Positions 43,224 to 54,515 of a stretch of DNA of 64,000 nucleotides are shown piece by piece. Within the stretch, counting starts at the first letter, position 1; each line of letters begins with the position of its first letter. Source of the stretch: JAIBAC01 sp046331095 (GTDB lineage: Bacteria > Actinomycetota > Acidimicrobiia > UBA2766); assembly GCA_046331095.1 (NCBI GenBank), contig JAXLRM010000003.1, forward strand, positions 1,116,001-1,180,000, given 5' to 3'. A program made the translations under genes and the position numbers. The notes beneath the pieces were generated by a model that saw nothing but the letters and a program-made list of their open reading frames with translations, was not told the DNA's origin and did no database searches.

Positions 43224-43814
43224 ATGGACATCCACACCCTCCTCGCCGAACCGGTGGACATGGACGCGGTGGCGACCTTCCTCGACGACCTGCACCACGA
43301 GGGCCGGGTGGCCGCGATCCGCAGCATCGACGGCAAGGAGCAAGCGCGGCTCTTCGACGCCGCCAAGGGTTTCCGCAAGGTGACCGTCGACGACTTCGTG
43401 CCCGCCGGCACACCGCCGACGACCGAGGTGATCCACTGGGGCCGCAACTCGCTACCGCTGTTCACGACGTTCCAGAAGCGGTTCTGCCTGCCCGACGACT
43501 CCGACGCTCGCGCCGCCGGGGAGCTCTGGGGCTTCAACTTCCAGCCCCTGTCGCCGCTGACCGGTCCCGGCTACTTCGTGTGCTACGACGTCGAAGACGG
43601 CGAGGTCCTCATCGACTACACCCGCATCCCGCCACGCGGTGCGCCCGGATGGCCCAAGGTCCTGCGCAACGACCAGCGCCTCGGACGCTTCGTCTACAAC
43701 GGCATGCAGGACCTGATGCGCGGCGTCAGCAACCACGTCTCGATCGGGCGCGCGTCGCGTGCGGGCGAACCGATGCCGAACTGGTTCGTCCTGTGCCGCC
43801 AGGACCGCGATTGA
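43224..43814 (+). CDS. Conserved-looking protein of unknown function (196 aa)
   Basis: 196 residues from ATG 43224 with an AGGGGA sequence upstream and a TACGCT promoter-like box near 43187. The sequence is well ordered: ATFLDDLHHEGRVAAIRSIDGKE, WGRNSLPLFTTFQKRFCL, ELWGFNFQPLSPLTGPGYFV and a YNGMQDLMRGVSNHVSIGRA block near the end. I do not recognise the family and see no signal peptide or membrane segment. It looks like a real, folded cytoplasmic protein. The neighbours give no clue. Confidence 0.75.
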   Translation: MDIHTLLAEPVDMDAVATFLDDLHHEGRVAAIRSIDGKEQARLFDAAKGFRKVTVDDFVPAGTPPTTEVIHWGRNSLPLFTTFQKRFCLPDDSDARAAGELWGFNFQPLSPLTGPGYFVCYDVEDGEVLIDYTRIPPRGAPGWPKVLRNDQRLGRFVYNGMQDLMRGVSNHVSIGRASRAGEPMPNWFVLCRQDRD

Positions 43815-43832
43815 CCTGAAGCGCCCCGCTGG

Positions 43833-44201
43833 TCAGGCCTGATCGTCGGGGACCTGGTCGACGAAGGGCTGGTTGGCTGTGTGGGCGTCGTGGAGGTCGA
43901 CGAGATCGGGGGTGTCGCCGCTGGCCTCGGAGAGCTCGTCCTCGAGGTCGGACACCTCGCGTGCCTCCTCTTCGTAGATCGCCTCCGCGTCGGTGCCGTC
44001 GACGGTGTCGTGGGGCAGGTAACCCGACGGTCTCCTGGCGGGCAGCTCGACGAGGTCGTCGTTGCCCTCGACACCGGCGTCGGCGATGACTTCGGGGTCG
44101 CCGACCGGGCCCGAGTACGCCCGCGCCTCGTCGGCGTCCTGATCGGCGAGCGCCTCACCGTTGGAGTCCTGGGTCGTGTCGCCGTCGGTACGGTCCACCA
44201 T
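43833..44201 (-). CDS. Acidic hypothetical protein (122 aa)
   Basis: 122 residues, strongly acidic with many Asp and Glu, no cysteine and no membrane segment. The composition suggests an intrinsically disordered protein. No family recognised. It converges with the 43224 gene (19 bases between) and is divergent from aconitase. Confidence 0.6.
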   Translation of the reverse strand: MVDRTDGDTTQDSNGEALADQDADEARAYSGPVGDPEVIADAGVEGNDDLVELPARRPSGYLPHDTVDGTDAEAIYEEEAREVSDLEDELSEASGDTPDLVDLHDAHTANQPFVDQVPDDQA

Positions 44202-44334
44202 GGCCAGGAACCCTAGCGAAGCACACGTACCGACATCGTCGTCCGCACCGCCCGCCGGGGACTCGCAGCGGGGCCACAGCTACGCTGGACGCCGACGCTC
44301 CCGCCCCTCGTCATCACCTCACGGAGGCACCTGC

Positions 44335-47010
44335 GTGGCAGACAAACCCGCCCACACCGATCCCTTGGGCACGCGTTCGGGGTTGCCGACCTCGGACGGG
44401 ACCCTCGCCTTCTTGCGCCTCGCCAAACTCGCCGAAGACGGTCTCTGCGACCTCGACCGAACTCCGATCACGATCAAGGTCCTCCTCGAGAACGTCCTGC
44501 GGCAGGTGGGTTCCGCCCACGCGACCGAGGCCGACGTCGCCGCGCTCGCCGCGTGGTCGCGTGACGCGGGCACGTCGACACGGGAGTTCCCGTACGCGCC
44601 GGCACGGGTACTGCTCCAGGACTTCACGGGCGTGCCGGCAGTCGTCGACCTCGCCGCCATGCGCTCCGCGCTCGACCACGCCGGGCTCGACCCCAGCCGC
44701 ATCGACCCCCAGGTACCGGTCGAGTTGGTCATCGACCACTCCGTCCAGGTCGACCGGTTCGGGGTCGCGGACTCGCTCGAGTTCAACGTCGACCTCGAGT
44801 ACCACCGCAACACCGAGCGCTACCTCCTGTTGCGCTGGGCGCAGCAGGCGTTCCGCGGCTTCCGGGTGGTCCCGCCGGGGATGGGCATCGTCCACCAGGT
44901 GAACCTCGAGTTCCTCGCCCAGGTGGTGCGCACGGTCGAGGACGCCGCCGGGACGCTCGCGATCCCCGACACGCTCGTCGGAACCGACAGCCACACGCCG
45001 ATGGTCAACGGCCTCGGGGTCCTCGGTTGGGGCGTAGGAGGCATCGAGGCGGAGGCAGCGATGCTCGGTCAGCCGATCCCGCAGGTGACCCCGCGGGTCG
45101 TCGGCTGCCGACTGACGGGCTCGCTCGAGCCGGGGGTGACTGCCACCGACCTCGTCCTCACGATCACCGAACTCCTGCGCTCCCACGGCGTCGTCGGCAA
45201 GTTCGTCGAGTTCAACGGCGGCGGGATCTCGGCGCTCACCGTTCCCGACCGTGCGACCCTGTCGAACATGACGCCCGAGTACGGCGCCACCGCATGCCTC
45301 TGGCCCGTCGACGCGAAGACCCTCGACTACCTGCGCCTCACGAACCGGCCGGCCGACGTCGTCGAACGCGTGGAGCGTTACGCCAAGGAGAACGGCATGT
45401 TCCACACGGCGTCGATGACGACGCCGAACTACAGCGAGACCGTCGAACTCGACCTCGGCTCGGTGGTCCCTTCACTCGCGGGCCCGTCGCGACCGCAGGA
45501 CCGCGTCGCCTTGTCCGACATGGCGAGCGCGTTCGCGGCTTCGTTCCCCGCGCGGGCCCAGCGGGCCTCGACGAGCCTCGGCGGCGCCGAGTTCGAGCTC
45601 GGTGACGCCGACGTCGTGATCGCGGCCATCACGTCGTGCACCAACACCTCCAACCCCGCCGTGATGCTGGCCGCCGGCCTCGTCGCGAAGAAGGCGGTCG
45701 AGCACGGCCTCGCGGCGAAGCCATGGGTGAAGACGTCGCTCGCACCGGGCTCGCGCGTCGTGACCGACTACCTCGACAGGGCCGGTCTGACGCCGTACCT
45801 CGAGAAGCTCGGCTTCTTCACCGTCGGCTACGGCTGTACCACCTGCATCGGCAACTCGGGGCCGTTGCCCGAACCGATCGCGGAGACGGTGGGCGCCGCC
45901 GACCTCACCGTCGCGGCGGTGCTATCGGGCAACCGCAACTTCGAGGGGCGCATCCACCCGCTCGTGCGCGCCAGCTACCTGGCGTCTCCGCCGCTCGTGG
46001 TCGCGTTCGCGCTCGCGGGACGCGTCGACGTCGACCTGACCACGGAGGCGGTCGCGACCGCCGGGGACGGCACACCCGTCATGCTCGCCGACCTGTGGCC
46101 GACTCCGAGCGAGCTCGCCGACGCGCTCGCTTCGGTCACGGCCGACGAGTTCAGCAGGAACTACGCGACGATCTTCGACGGCGACGAGCGCTGGCGCGAC
46201 CTCGACTCGCCCACGGGCGCGCTCTTCGCCTGGGATCCCGGCTCCACCTACGTACGGGAACCGGACTTCTTCGGCGGAGTCGGCACCGACCCCGAGCCAC
46301 CGGTGGACGTGACCGGGGCACGGGCTCTCGCCCTCTTGGGGGATTCGGTCACCACCGACCACATCTCACCGGCAGGCTCGATCGCGAAGGACAGCCCCGC
46401 GGCCGAGTACCTCACGGCCCACGGCGTGGCGCCTGCCGAGTTCAACAGCTACGGCAGCCGCCGCGGCAACCACGAGGTCATGGTGCGTGGCACGTTCGCG
46501 AACATCCGCTTGCGCAACCTGCTCGCGGGCGGCAAGGAGGGCGGCTGGACCACGTATCAGCCGGGTGGCGAGCTCATGACGATATTCGACGCCGCCGTCG
46601 CGTACGCGGACGCGGGCGTCCCGCTCGTCGTGATCGGCGGCAAGGAGTACGGCTCCGGCTCGTCGCGTGACTGGGCCGCCAAAGGGACCCGCATGCTGGG
46701 CGTGCACGCCGTCATCGCCGAGAGCTTCGAGCGCATCCATCGGTCCAACCTCGTCGGCATGGGTGTGCTGCCGCTGCAGTTCGCCGCGGGCGAGTCCGCC
46801 GCCGCCCTCGGTCTCGACGGAACCGAGACCTACGACATCGTGGGGATCTCCGCCGGGTTGACCCCGGGCAAGTCCCTCGGCGTGACGGCCACTCGTGCCG
46901 ACGGCACGTCCGTCGGCTTCGACGTCACGTGTCGGGTCGACTCCGAGGTCGAGGTCGCCTACATGTGCGAAGGGGGCGTGCTGCAGCACGTGCTCCGCTC
47001 CCTGGCGTAA
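44335..47010 (+). CDS. acnA: Aconitate hydratase A
   Basis: 891 residues from GTG 44335, with CGGAGG ten bases upstream and a TACGCT box near 44281. The 4Fe-4S ligands are in TSCTNTSNPAV and GYGCTTCIGNSGP. VGTDSHTPMVNGLGVLGWGVGG and KEYGSGSSRDWAAKG are also diagnostic of the AcnA/IRP branch. It isomerises citrate and isocitrate in the TCA cycle. Full length, single gene; the adjacent hybrid kinase starts 76 bases downstream. Confidence 0.95.
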   Translation: MADKPAHTDPLGTRSGLPTSDGTLAFLRLAKLAEDGLCDLDRTPITIKVLLENVLRQVGSAHATEADVAALAAWSRDAGTSTREFPYAPARVLLQDFTGVPAVVDLAAMRSALDHAGLDPSRIDPQVPVELVIDHSVQVDRFGVADSLEFNVDLEYHRNTERYLLLRWAQQAFRGFRVVPPGMGIVHQVNLEFLAQVVRTVEDAAGTLAIPDTLVGTDSHTPMVNGLGVLGWGVGGIEAEAAMLGQPIPQVTPRVVGCRLTGSLEPGVTATDLVLTITELLRSHGVVGKFVEFNGGGISALTVPDRATLSNMTPEYGATACLWPVDAKTLDYLRLTNRPADVVERVERYAKENGMFHTASMTTPNYSETVELDLGSVVPSLAGPSRPQDRVALSDMASAFAASFPARAQRASTSLGGAEFELGDADVVIAAITSCTNTSNPAVMLAAGLVAKKAVEHGLAAKPWVKTSLAPGSRVVTDYLDRAGLTPYLEKLGFFTVGYGCTTCIGNSGPLPEPIAETVGAADLTVAAVLSGNRNFEGRIHPLVRASYLASPPLVVAFALAGRVDVDLTTEAVATAGDGTPVMLADLWPTPSELADALASVTADEFSRNYATIFDGDERWRDLDSPTGALFAWDPGSTYVREPDFFGGVGTDPEPPVDVTGARALALLGDSVTTDHISPAGSIAKDSPAAEYLTAHGVAPAEFNSYGSRRGNHEVMVRGTFANIRLRNLLAGGKEGGWTTYQPGGELMTIFDAAVAYADAGVPLVVIGGKEYGSGSSRDWAAKGTRMLGVHAVIAESFERIHRSNLVGMGVLPLQFAAGESAAALGLDGTETYDIVGISAGLTPGKSLGVTATRADGTSVGFDVTCRVDSEVEVAYMCEGGVLQHVLRSLA

Positions 47011-47086
47011 CCCCCGCTGGGCCTCCGCCCACCCGGCGCCCGGCCCGCCCCGGTTTGGTAACGATCCAGCCGGACGTGCCGATCGG

Positions 47087-49375
<2,289 letters not shown>

Positions 49376-49382
49376 CGAGGCG

Positions 49383-50231
49383 TCACACGGGAATCGGGCG
49401 TTGCTCGGCGGTGTCCTCGCCATCGGACGCTACGCCGAGAGTGGCGTCCGAGGGCCGCCGCGACAGGCGCGTCCGCAGCCTCGCCGACTGGTTCGACAGC
49501 TCCTGCAGAAGCGCCGTCCTCCGGCGTGGGCGCGTCGGGCGCGTCGCGTGGTTCCCCTCGTGGGAGTCCGCCACCCTGGCAGCGGCCCCGGTGACGCGGT
49601 CGAGGAGCACCCGGGCGCCGTCGCCTCCCAGCGCGCCGGGATCGACCACGCGCCCGGCGATCGTCATGACGAGGACCTCTGCCGGGCCGTAGACCTCGGC
49701 ACCCTTGCCGATCGGGGCGCCCGAGACGTAGTCGACGTCGGTTGCACGCACCCGCAACCCCGCGACCCGGCGCCGCGCTCGCACACCGGCGCTCGTGTGG
49801 ACCATCGCGTCGAGAACGGCGACCATGCGATCCTCGTCGACCTCGCGCCCCCAGCCGATGACACGCCGGACGTCCTGTTGATGAACGAAGGTCTCGGTGA
49901 ACAGGATCAGCGGCGAGTACTTGAACATCGACTTCGCCATGGCGCGGGGGTGGTCGAGGCCGCGGGCGAATGCGACGATCTGGTCGGGCTCGCGCTCGCG
50001 CCAGCGCCTGCGGACGGCTTCGGTGTAGCGCGCCGGGCGCAGGCCGGCGCGCACCACGCCACCGACGTAGCCGAACATCCCGACCTCGTCGTTGGCGAGG
50101 ACGTGGCCCACGACGTCCTTGACGGTCCAACCCGCGCAGAGCGACGGCCGCGCCCATTCGTCCGGTGCCAGCCCCGCAACCATCTCGGCGAAGTCGGACC
50201 GCTCGAGTCGCAGAAGGTCTTCGAGTTCCAT
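49383..50231 (-). CDS. Maleylpyruvate isomerase-family (DinB-like) protein
   Basis: 282 residues. The N-terminal helical bundle follows the mycothiol-dependent maleylpyruvate isomerase pattern (TIGR03083 type): LRLERSDFAEMVAGLAPDEW, LCAGWTVKDVVGHVLAND, and VHQQDVRRVIGWGREV with putative metal-binding histidines. A second domain and a basic, disordered tail of about 60 residues follow. Such proteins use mycothiol or bind metal, but most actinobacterial members have no proven substrate. It converges with the hybrid kinase gene, seven bases apart. Confidence 0.75.
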   Translation of the reverse strand: MELEDLLRLERSDFAEMVAGLAPDEWARPSLCAGWTVKDVVGHVLANDEVGMFGYVGGVVRAGLRPARYTEAVRRRWREREPDQIVAFARGLDHPRAMAKSMFKYSPLILFTETFVHQQDVRRVIGWGREVDEDRMVAVLDAMVHTSAGVRARRRVAGLRVRATDVDYVSGAPIGKGAEVYGPAEVLVMTIAGRVVDPGALGGDGARVLLDRVTGAAARVADSHEGNHATRPTRPRRRTALLQELSNQSARLRTRLSRRPSDATLGVASDGEDTAEQRPIPV

Positions 50232-50334
50232 CGTCTCGCGTCCCGCGCTTGATCGTCGATGAACTCCGCCCGCGGAGCAGCCTAGACCAAGAGGGCACCG
50301 GAGGGAAGCCTTACCCTAAATCTCAACTCGATGC

Positions 50335-51138
50335 TTAAGGTCGCGCTCGTTCCTGCTGGTCAGGATGCCCTTGACTGCTTTGCCCGGTGGGGCGGGCAGC
50401 CAATCCGGCATAGAAGGCAGCGGCGTCGGAGCCGACGACGTCGACGAGGGGGGTATGCCAGAGCTCGAGGTGATCCGCCACGTAGGGGTCGACCTCGATG
50501 CCGCGGAACTCGGTCCAGGTGTTCGCGCCGTGACGGACGACGACCACGGAGTCGGGAGCGTCGACGGCGCCCCAATCCGGATGGTCCTCCAAGAACGCGC
50601 TGTCGACACCGCGCGGGACGGGCCGGAACGGACGCTCGGCCCACAGCGCCCGGTCGAAGGTCAGGGTGTTGCCGGCCTTGTGGCCGGGACCCGTCGTGTG
50701 GAGGGTTCCGTCGCGGGCGAGCAGGACCAGGTACTCCCCCCAGAGGACCAGGCCGCGACCTGCCGGACGGAGCCGCAGGGCCGCCAGGGCGATCTCGAGG
50801 AACCCGGGCCCGTACCAGTCGTCGTCGTCCCACTTGGCGAGGACGTCGCCTCGGGCAGCGGCGCAGCCGACGTTGAGCTTGTCACCGAGGATCGTGGGCG
50901 CTCCCAGGGCGACGTGGCGCACACCCGTGCGGCCCGCGCAGATCCGTGCACCTTCGCCGTCGGGGCAGTCGTCGACGACGACCAACTCGCGCGCTCCGGA
51001 GTCGAGGGACTGGGACTCCCAGCACCGCAGCAACTGGCGCAGGAAGGCGCGGCGGCCGGCTCCGGTCGCTACGACGACCGAGACGAAGTCCCGGCCTGGT
51101 CTGCCTTGGTTCCGCGCCACTGTCTGCTCGGACGCCAT
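50335..51138 (-). CDS. Glycosyltransferase, family 2-like
   Basis: 267 residues from ATG 51138, just downstream of a tRNA gene. The N-terminal GT-A fold is clear: FVSVVVATGAGRRAFLRQLL, ELVVVDDCPDG and the DxD-type motif VLAKWDDDDWYGPGF. It likely uses a UDP- or GDP-sugar with a divalent metal. No membrane anchor is visible. Donor and acceptor are unknown. The tRNA upstream is on the same strand and may share its transcript. Confidence 0.78.
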   Translation of the reverse strand: MASEQTVARNQGRPGRDFVSVVVATGAGRRAFLRQLLRCWESQSLDSGARELVVVDDCPDGEGARICAGRTGVRHVALGAPTILGDKLNVGCAAARGDVLAKWDDDDWYGPGFLEIALAALRLRPAGRGLVLWGEYLVLLARDGTLHTTGPGHKAGNTLTFDRALWAERPFRPVPRGVDSAFLEDHPDWGAVDAPDSVVVVRHGANTWTEFRGIEVDPYVADHLELWHTPLVDVVGSDAAAFYAGLAARPTGQSSQGHPDQQERARP

Positions 51139-51162
51139 CGCTCGTTGCTGGTTGCGTTCTCG

Positions 51163-51244
51163 TGCCCGGGGTGGGACTCGAACCCACACGTCCTAGGACA
51201 CCTCTGTTTAAGAGAGGCGCGGCTGCCAGTTACGCCACCCGGGC
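51163..51244 (-). tRNA. tRNA-Leu (UAA anticodon)
   Basis: On the minus strand a full cloverleaf can be read. The acceptor stem GCCCGGG pairs with CCCGGGC. A D-arm contains AACTGGCAG. The anticodon stem CCTCT/AGAGG frames the loop CTTAAAC with anticodon TAA. A long variable arm (GTCC-TA-GGAC) and T arm GTGGG-TTCGAGT-CCCAC follow. The long variable arm fits a class II tRNA (Leu). Length 82 bases; the CCA end is not encoded. UAA reads the rare Leu codon UUA in this GC-rich genome. Confidence 0.93.
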
Positions 51245-51310
51245 TCGGGGGAATTCTGCCGTGCCAAGCCCGTTCTGGGCGCGTACGCCCGGCCAAACGA
51301 ACGGGTGGGG

Positions 51311-52945
51311 CTACCCGACGCGCTTGGCGACGAGGACCGCGACGTCGTCCTCGAGGTGGCCGCAGTGCGCGACGGCACGCTGGTAGAGCGCTTCGGCGAT
51401 CTCGGCCACGGGCCGCTCGGCCATCCCCTCGAGCGTGCGCAGCAACGGGGCAGCCCCGAGCATCTCACCGCCGGGACGGCGCGCCTCGGGCAGCCCGTCG
51501 GTGTACCAGACCATCACATCGCCCGGCGCGAGCTTGATCCGGTCGATGCGCAGATCGGCACGAGGGAAGATCCCGAACGCGAGCCCGGCCTCGCCGAGCT
51601 CCTCAGCCACCTGACCACGACGCCAGAACAGCGGCAGCGGGTGCCCTGCATTGGCCCACCGCAGCACCGCCTCGTCGACCTCGTACACGCCGAAGAGCAT
51701 CGTGATGAAGCCCTCGAGACTGCTCTGCTCGTAGACGGCGCGGTTCAGCTCTGCTGCGACCGGACCGGGCTGCACCTCGTTGAGGGCGAGGCCGCGAGCC
51801 ATGTGGCGCACCAGCGCGGTCTGCGCCGCCGCCGCCGGGCCCTTGCCACTCACGTCTCCGAGGAGCACACCGTAGAAGCCGCCGTGCATCGGGAACACGT
51901 CGTAGAAGTCGCCGCCGACCGAACCAGCCGGCCCTGCCGGTCGGTACAGGGTCGCGATCTCGAGGCCTTCGATCGGCGGCGTCGGCCCCGGCAGGAGCGC
52001 CTCTTGCAGCGTCGAGGCAACGCGATGCTCCTCGGCGAAGAGCCTCGCGTTCTCGATTGCGAGCGCAGCTTCCGCCGCGAAGACCTCGGCAAGGTCGAGG
52101 TCACGGCTGTCGAAGCCCTCCGGCTTGTCGAGCACGACGAGCAGTGCGACGGTCTGGCCGCGCAACCGCATCGGGACCACCGTGCCGTTCTTGGCGCCGG
52201 CCACACCGAAGAAGCCGTTGCAGCCCGCGAGTTCGGGATCGTTGGGCACGTCCTCGGTCGCGAACGTCTCACCGTCGAAGATCACCCGCCACGCCGCGCT
52301 CCCGGGTTCGATCCGGATCGGAGCGCTGGTCACCTCGGCGTCCGCTATGCCGTACCCGGGCAGCATCGGCCGCACGTAGCGCTGGTGCGGATCGCGGTTC
52401 GAGGGCGTGTCGAGGCGGCTGATGACGCACGCCCCCGCGCCGAGAAGCTGGCCGATGTCCTCGGCGAGGATCCCGTACAACGCCGTCTCGTCCTCGGCGC
52501 CGGACACACGCCGCGACAAGAACACGAGACCCTCGAGCATCTCGATCCGTTCGGCCGCCTCGATCTGGCCGGCGACGTCGGAGGCGACCACGAGGACGGC
52601 ACCGATCGCCGCGTCGTCGGTGACGACGGGGGTCGCCGCCCAGTTCCACTGCAGCTCCGCGTTGGTCGCCGCGGGGCCGAGACCGACACCGAACGCCTCG
52701 ACCCCGAACGACCGCTGGTGGCCCTCGCCGGACGACGCGAGGCGCAGGACCTCGTGCATGTCGGTGGCTCCCGGATAACTCTCGCTCAAGGACACGCCCA
52801 CGATCGGGGCCCTGACGATCGCCTCGAAAGCCGGGGAGGCCGCCTCGACCACGAAGCCGTCACTGCGGACCAGCGCCATGGGCACGACCGCCTGGCGGAC
52901 CATCCTCCCGAGGGCCGCGACCACCTCCTCCACGGGCGCGCTCAC
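51311..52945 (-). CDS. PAS-GAF-PP2C serine phosphatase (RsbU/SpoIIE type)
   Basis: 544 residues from GTG 52945, whose start overlaps the ppx stop (GTGA). PAS domain about 12-130, GAF domain about 135-300, then the SpoIIE/RsbU PP2C-like phosphatase domain with GGDFYDVFPM, LLGDVSGKGPAAA, RWANAGHPLPL and YTDGLPEARRP, including the metal-binding Asp residues. Such phosphatases dephosphorylate anti-anti-sigma factors and control alternative sigma factors in response to PAS/GAF signals. No anti-sigma gene lies here. Coupling to ppx hints at a joint stress role (inference). Confidence 0.9.
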   Translation of the reverse strand: MSAPVEEVVAALGRMVRQAVVPMALVRSDGFVVEAASPAFEAIVRAPIVGVSLSESYPGATDMHEVLRLASSGEGHQRSFGVEAFGVGLGPAATNAELQWNWAATPVVTDDAAIGAVLVVASDVAGQIEAAERIEMLEGLVFLSRRVSGAEDETALYGILAEDIGQLLGAGACVISRLDTPSNRDPHQRYVRPMLPGYGIADAEVTSAPIRIEPGSAAWRVIFDGETFATEDVPNDPELAGCNGFFGVAGAKNGTVVPMRLRGQTVALLVVLDKPEGFDSRDLDLAEVFAAEAALAIENARLFAEEHRVASTLQEALLPGPTPPIEGLEIATLYRPAGPAGSVGGDFYDVFPMHGGFYGVLLGDVSGKGPAAAAQTALVRHMARGLALNEVQPGPVAAELNRAVYEQSSLEGFITMLFGVYEVDEAVLRWANAGHPLPLFWRRGQVAEELGEAGLAFGIFPRADLRIDRIKLAPGDVMVWYTDGLPEARRPGGEMLGAAPLLRTLEGMAERPVAEIAEALYQRAVAHCGHLEDDVAVLVAKRVG

Positions 52946-53871
52946 GCGTACGGTCCGATCGCACGGCCGGCGCCTGCGAGGACCGACGCGGCGAGCCCGT
53001 CGAGGATGTCGTGCTCGGACACGACCATGGACTCGAATCCGAAGCGTCTCATGATGCAGGCCAGGATCGTGGTGCCCCCGACGATGACGTCGGCGCGTTC
53101 TGGTTCGACGAGTCTGCCACGCCTGCGGGCGAGCGCGTCCGCCGCCAGGCTCGCGTGCGCCGCGTCGACGTCCGATCGCGACATGCGCATGCCGTGTGTC
53201 ACGGCGGGGTCGTACACGCTCAGACCGGCGACGAGGGCTGCCAGCGAGGTGACGGTCCCGGCGAGCCCGACGAGCTCGTGGGCCCCCGTGACGGGCACCA
53301 CGTGGGGAACCGAGTCGAGCGCCGCGTCCACCCCTGCGGCTGCACGCGCCAGTGACTCGGGCGTGGGTGGGTCCCCCTCGAGGTACCGCTCGGTGACCCT
53401 GACACACCCGACGTCGACGGACACGAGCGCCTCGGGTTCGTCGCTGCCGTAGACGAACTCGGTCGAGCCGCCTCCGATGTCGCACACGAGGAACGGACCG
53501 TCCGCGCCCCCGCGGTCGGCCGTCGCGCCCGCGAAGCTCAACGCGGCCTCCTCCTCTCCCGAGATGAGCTCGGGCTCCACGCCGAGGACCGCGGTCGCCG
53601 GCGCGAAGAACGCCTCGTGGTTCGCGGCGTCACGTGCAGCGCTGGTGGCGGTCGCACGCATCCGGGTCACACCGTGGGTGCGGCACTCGACTGCATACGC
53701 CTCGAGCACGTCGATCGTGCGCGCGATCGCGGCTGCGCCGAGCTCGCCGGTCGCGTCGACGCCGGCACCGAGGCGCGTGATCCGCATGCGGCGCACGACC
53801 TCGTGGCCCGACCCGTCGACGACGAGGAGCCGGGTCGAGTTCGTCCCACAGTCGATCGCCGCGACGTTCAC
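52942..53871 (-). CDS. ppx: Ppx/GppA exopolyphosphatase-like protein
   Basis: 309 residues from GTG 53871, which overlaps the stop of the DUF501 gene (GTGA). The actin-like ATPase fold is clear: NVAAIDCGTNSTRLLV (phosphate 1), FLVCDIGGGSTEFVYG (phosphate 2), LISGEEEAALSFAGA and LVGLAGTVTSLAAL. Ppx enzymes remove phosphates from polyphosphate, and GppA-like ones from pppGpp. This is the short form without a C-terminal HD domain, as in many Actinobacteria. The gene is the middle of DUF501-ppx-phosphatase. Confidence 0.9.
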   Translation of the reverse strand: MNVAAIDCGTNSTRLLVVDGSGHEVVRRMRITRLGAGVDATGELGAAAIARTIDVLEAYAVECRTHGVTRMRATATSAARDAANHEAFFAPATAVLGVEPELISGEEEAALSFAGATADRGGADGPFLVCDIGGGSTEFVYGSDEPEALVSVDVGCVRVTERYLEGDPPTPESLARAAAGVDAALDSVPHVVPVTGAHELVGLAGTVTSLAALVAGLSVYDPAVTHGMRMSRSDVDAAHASLAADALARRRGRLVEPERADVIVGGTTILACIMRRFGFESMVVSEHDILDGLAASVLAGAGRAIGPYA

Positions 53872-54437
53872 GACCCGAAGACCTCGCTGCGGGCGGGAAC
53901 GCCCGCGAAGGGCGCATCCGGCCCGAGCCCGCCCCGGCGCCGGATCTCGACCTCGGTCGCGGACTCACCCGGGACACAGGGCGCCTCGCAGTCGAGGCGC
54001 CCGACGCGGCGGGCGGTCTCGGCACCGGCGGGGTCGTCGCCGCCGACGAGCCAGAACGCGTAGCGGCTGTGGAGGCACTTGACGCCCCCGCGCGCGCCGC
54101 CGACACCACCGGATGGCCGCGGGCCCGCGGATACGGGGGTGGCTAGCGCAGCGAGTGCCAAGTCACGGCGCGCCGCGTAGTCGGCGTCGGCGCGCGACAC
54201 GTCCATCGACTCCGACATCTCCTTGACCGCGCCCGCGTCCTCGACGCGGCCGACACGCCCGACCGCCAGCGGGCACGTGAGCCAGTAGAGGGTGGGGAAC
54301 GGCTCACCACCGGGCAGGAGCGGCGGCACCTCCACAACGACGGGCAGACCCATGTGGCACCGGAGTGCGACCGACCCCTCACCACGAGGTACCCGGCCGA
54401 GCATCGCCGCGACCGCGCTGGTATCGGTTCGATCCAT
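53868..54437 (-). CDS. DUF501 domain protein
   Basis: 189 residues from ATG 54437. The DUF501 pattern is visible: AAMLGRVPRGEGSVALRCH, GEPFPTLYWLTCPLAVGRVG, DADYAARRDLAL and VKCLHSRYAFWLVGGDDP with two conserved cysteines (Cys in VKCLH, also LTCP). DUF501 genes commonly precede ppx in Actinobacteria and have no known function. It is the first gene of the GTGA-coupled operon and is divergent from the second LLM gene. The C-terminal tail is Gly/Arg-rich. Confidence 0.85.
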   Translation of the reverse strand: MDRTDTSAVAAMLGRVPRGEGSVALRCHMGLPVVVEVPPLLPGGEPFPTLYWLTCPLAVGRVGRVEDAGAVKEMSESMDVSRADADYAARRDLALAALATPVSAGPRPSGGVGGARGGVKCLHSRYAFWLVGGDDPAGAETARRVGRLDCEAPCVPGESATEVEIRRRGGLGPDAPFAGVPARSEVFGS

Positions 54438-54515
54438 CACTGCATGGTACGGATCGTCGCGTGCCGGTACGCTCGCCGCCTCGATCCCCAGGTCAGCCAC
54501 AGGGAGGCGGACGGC

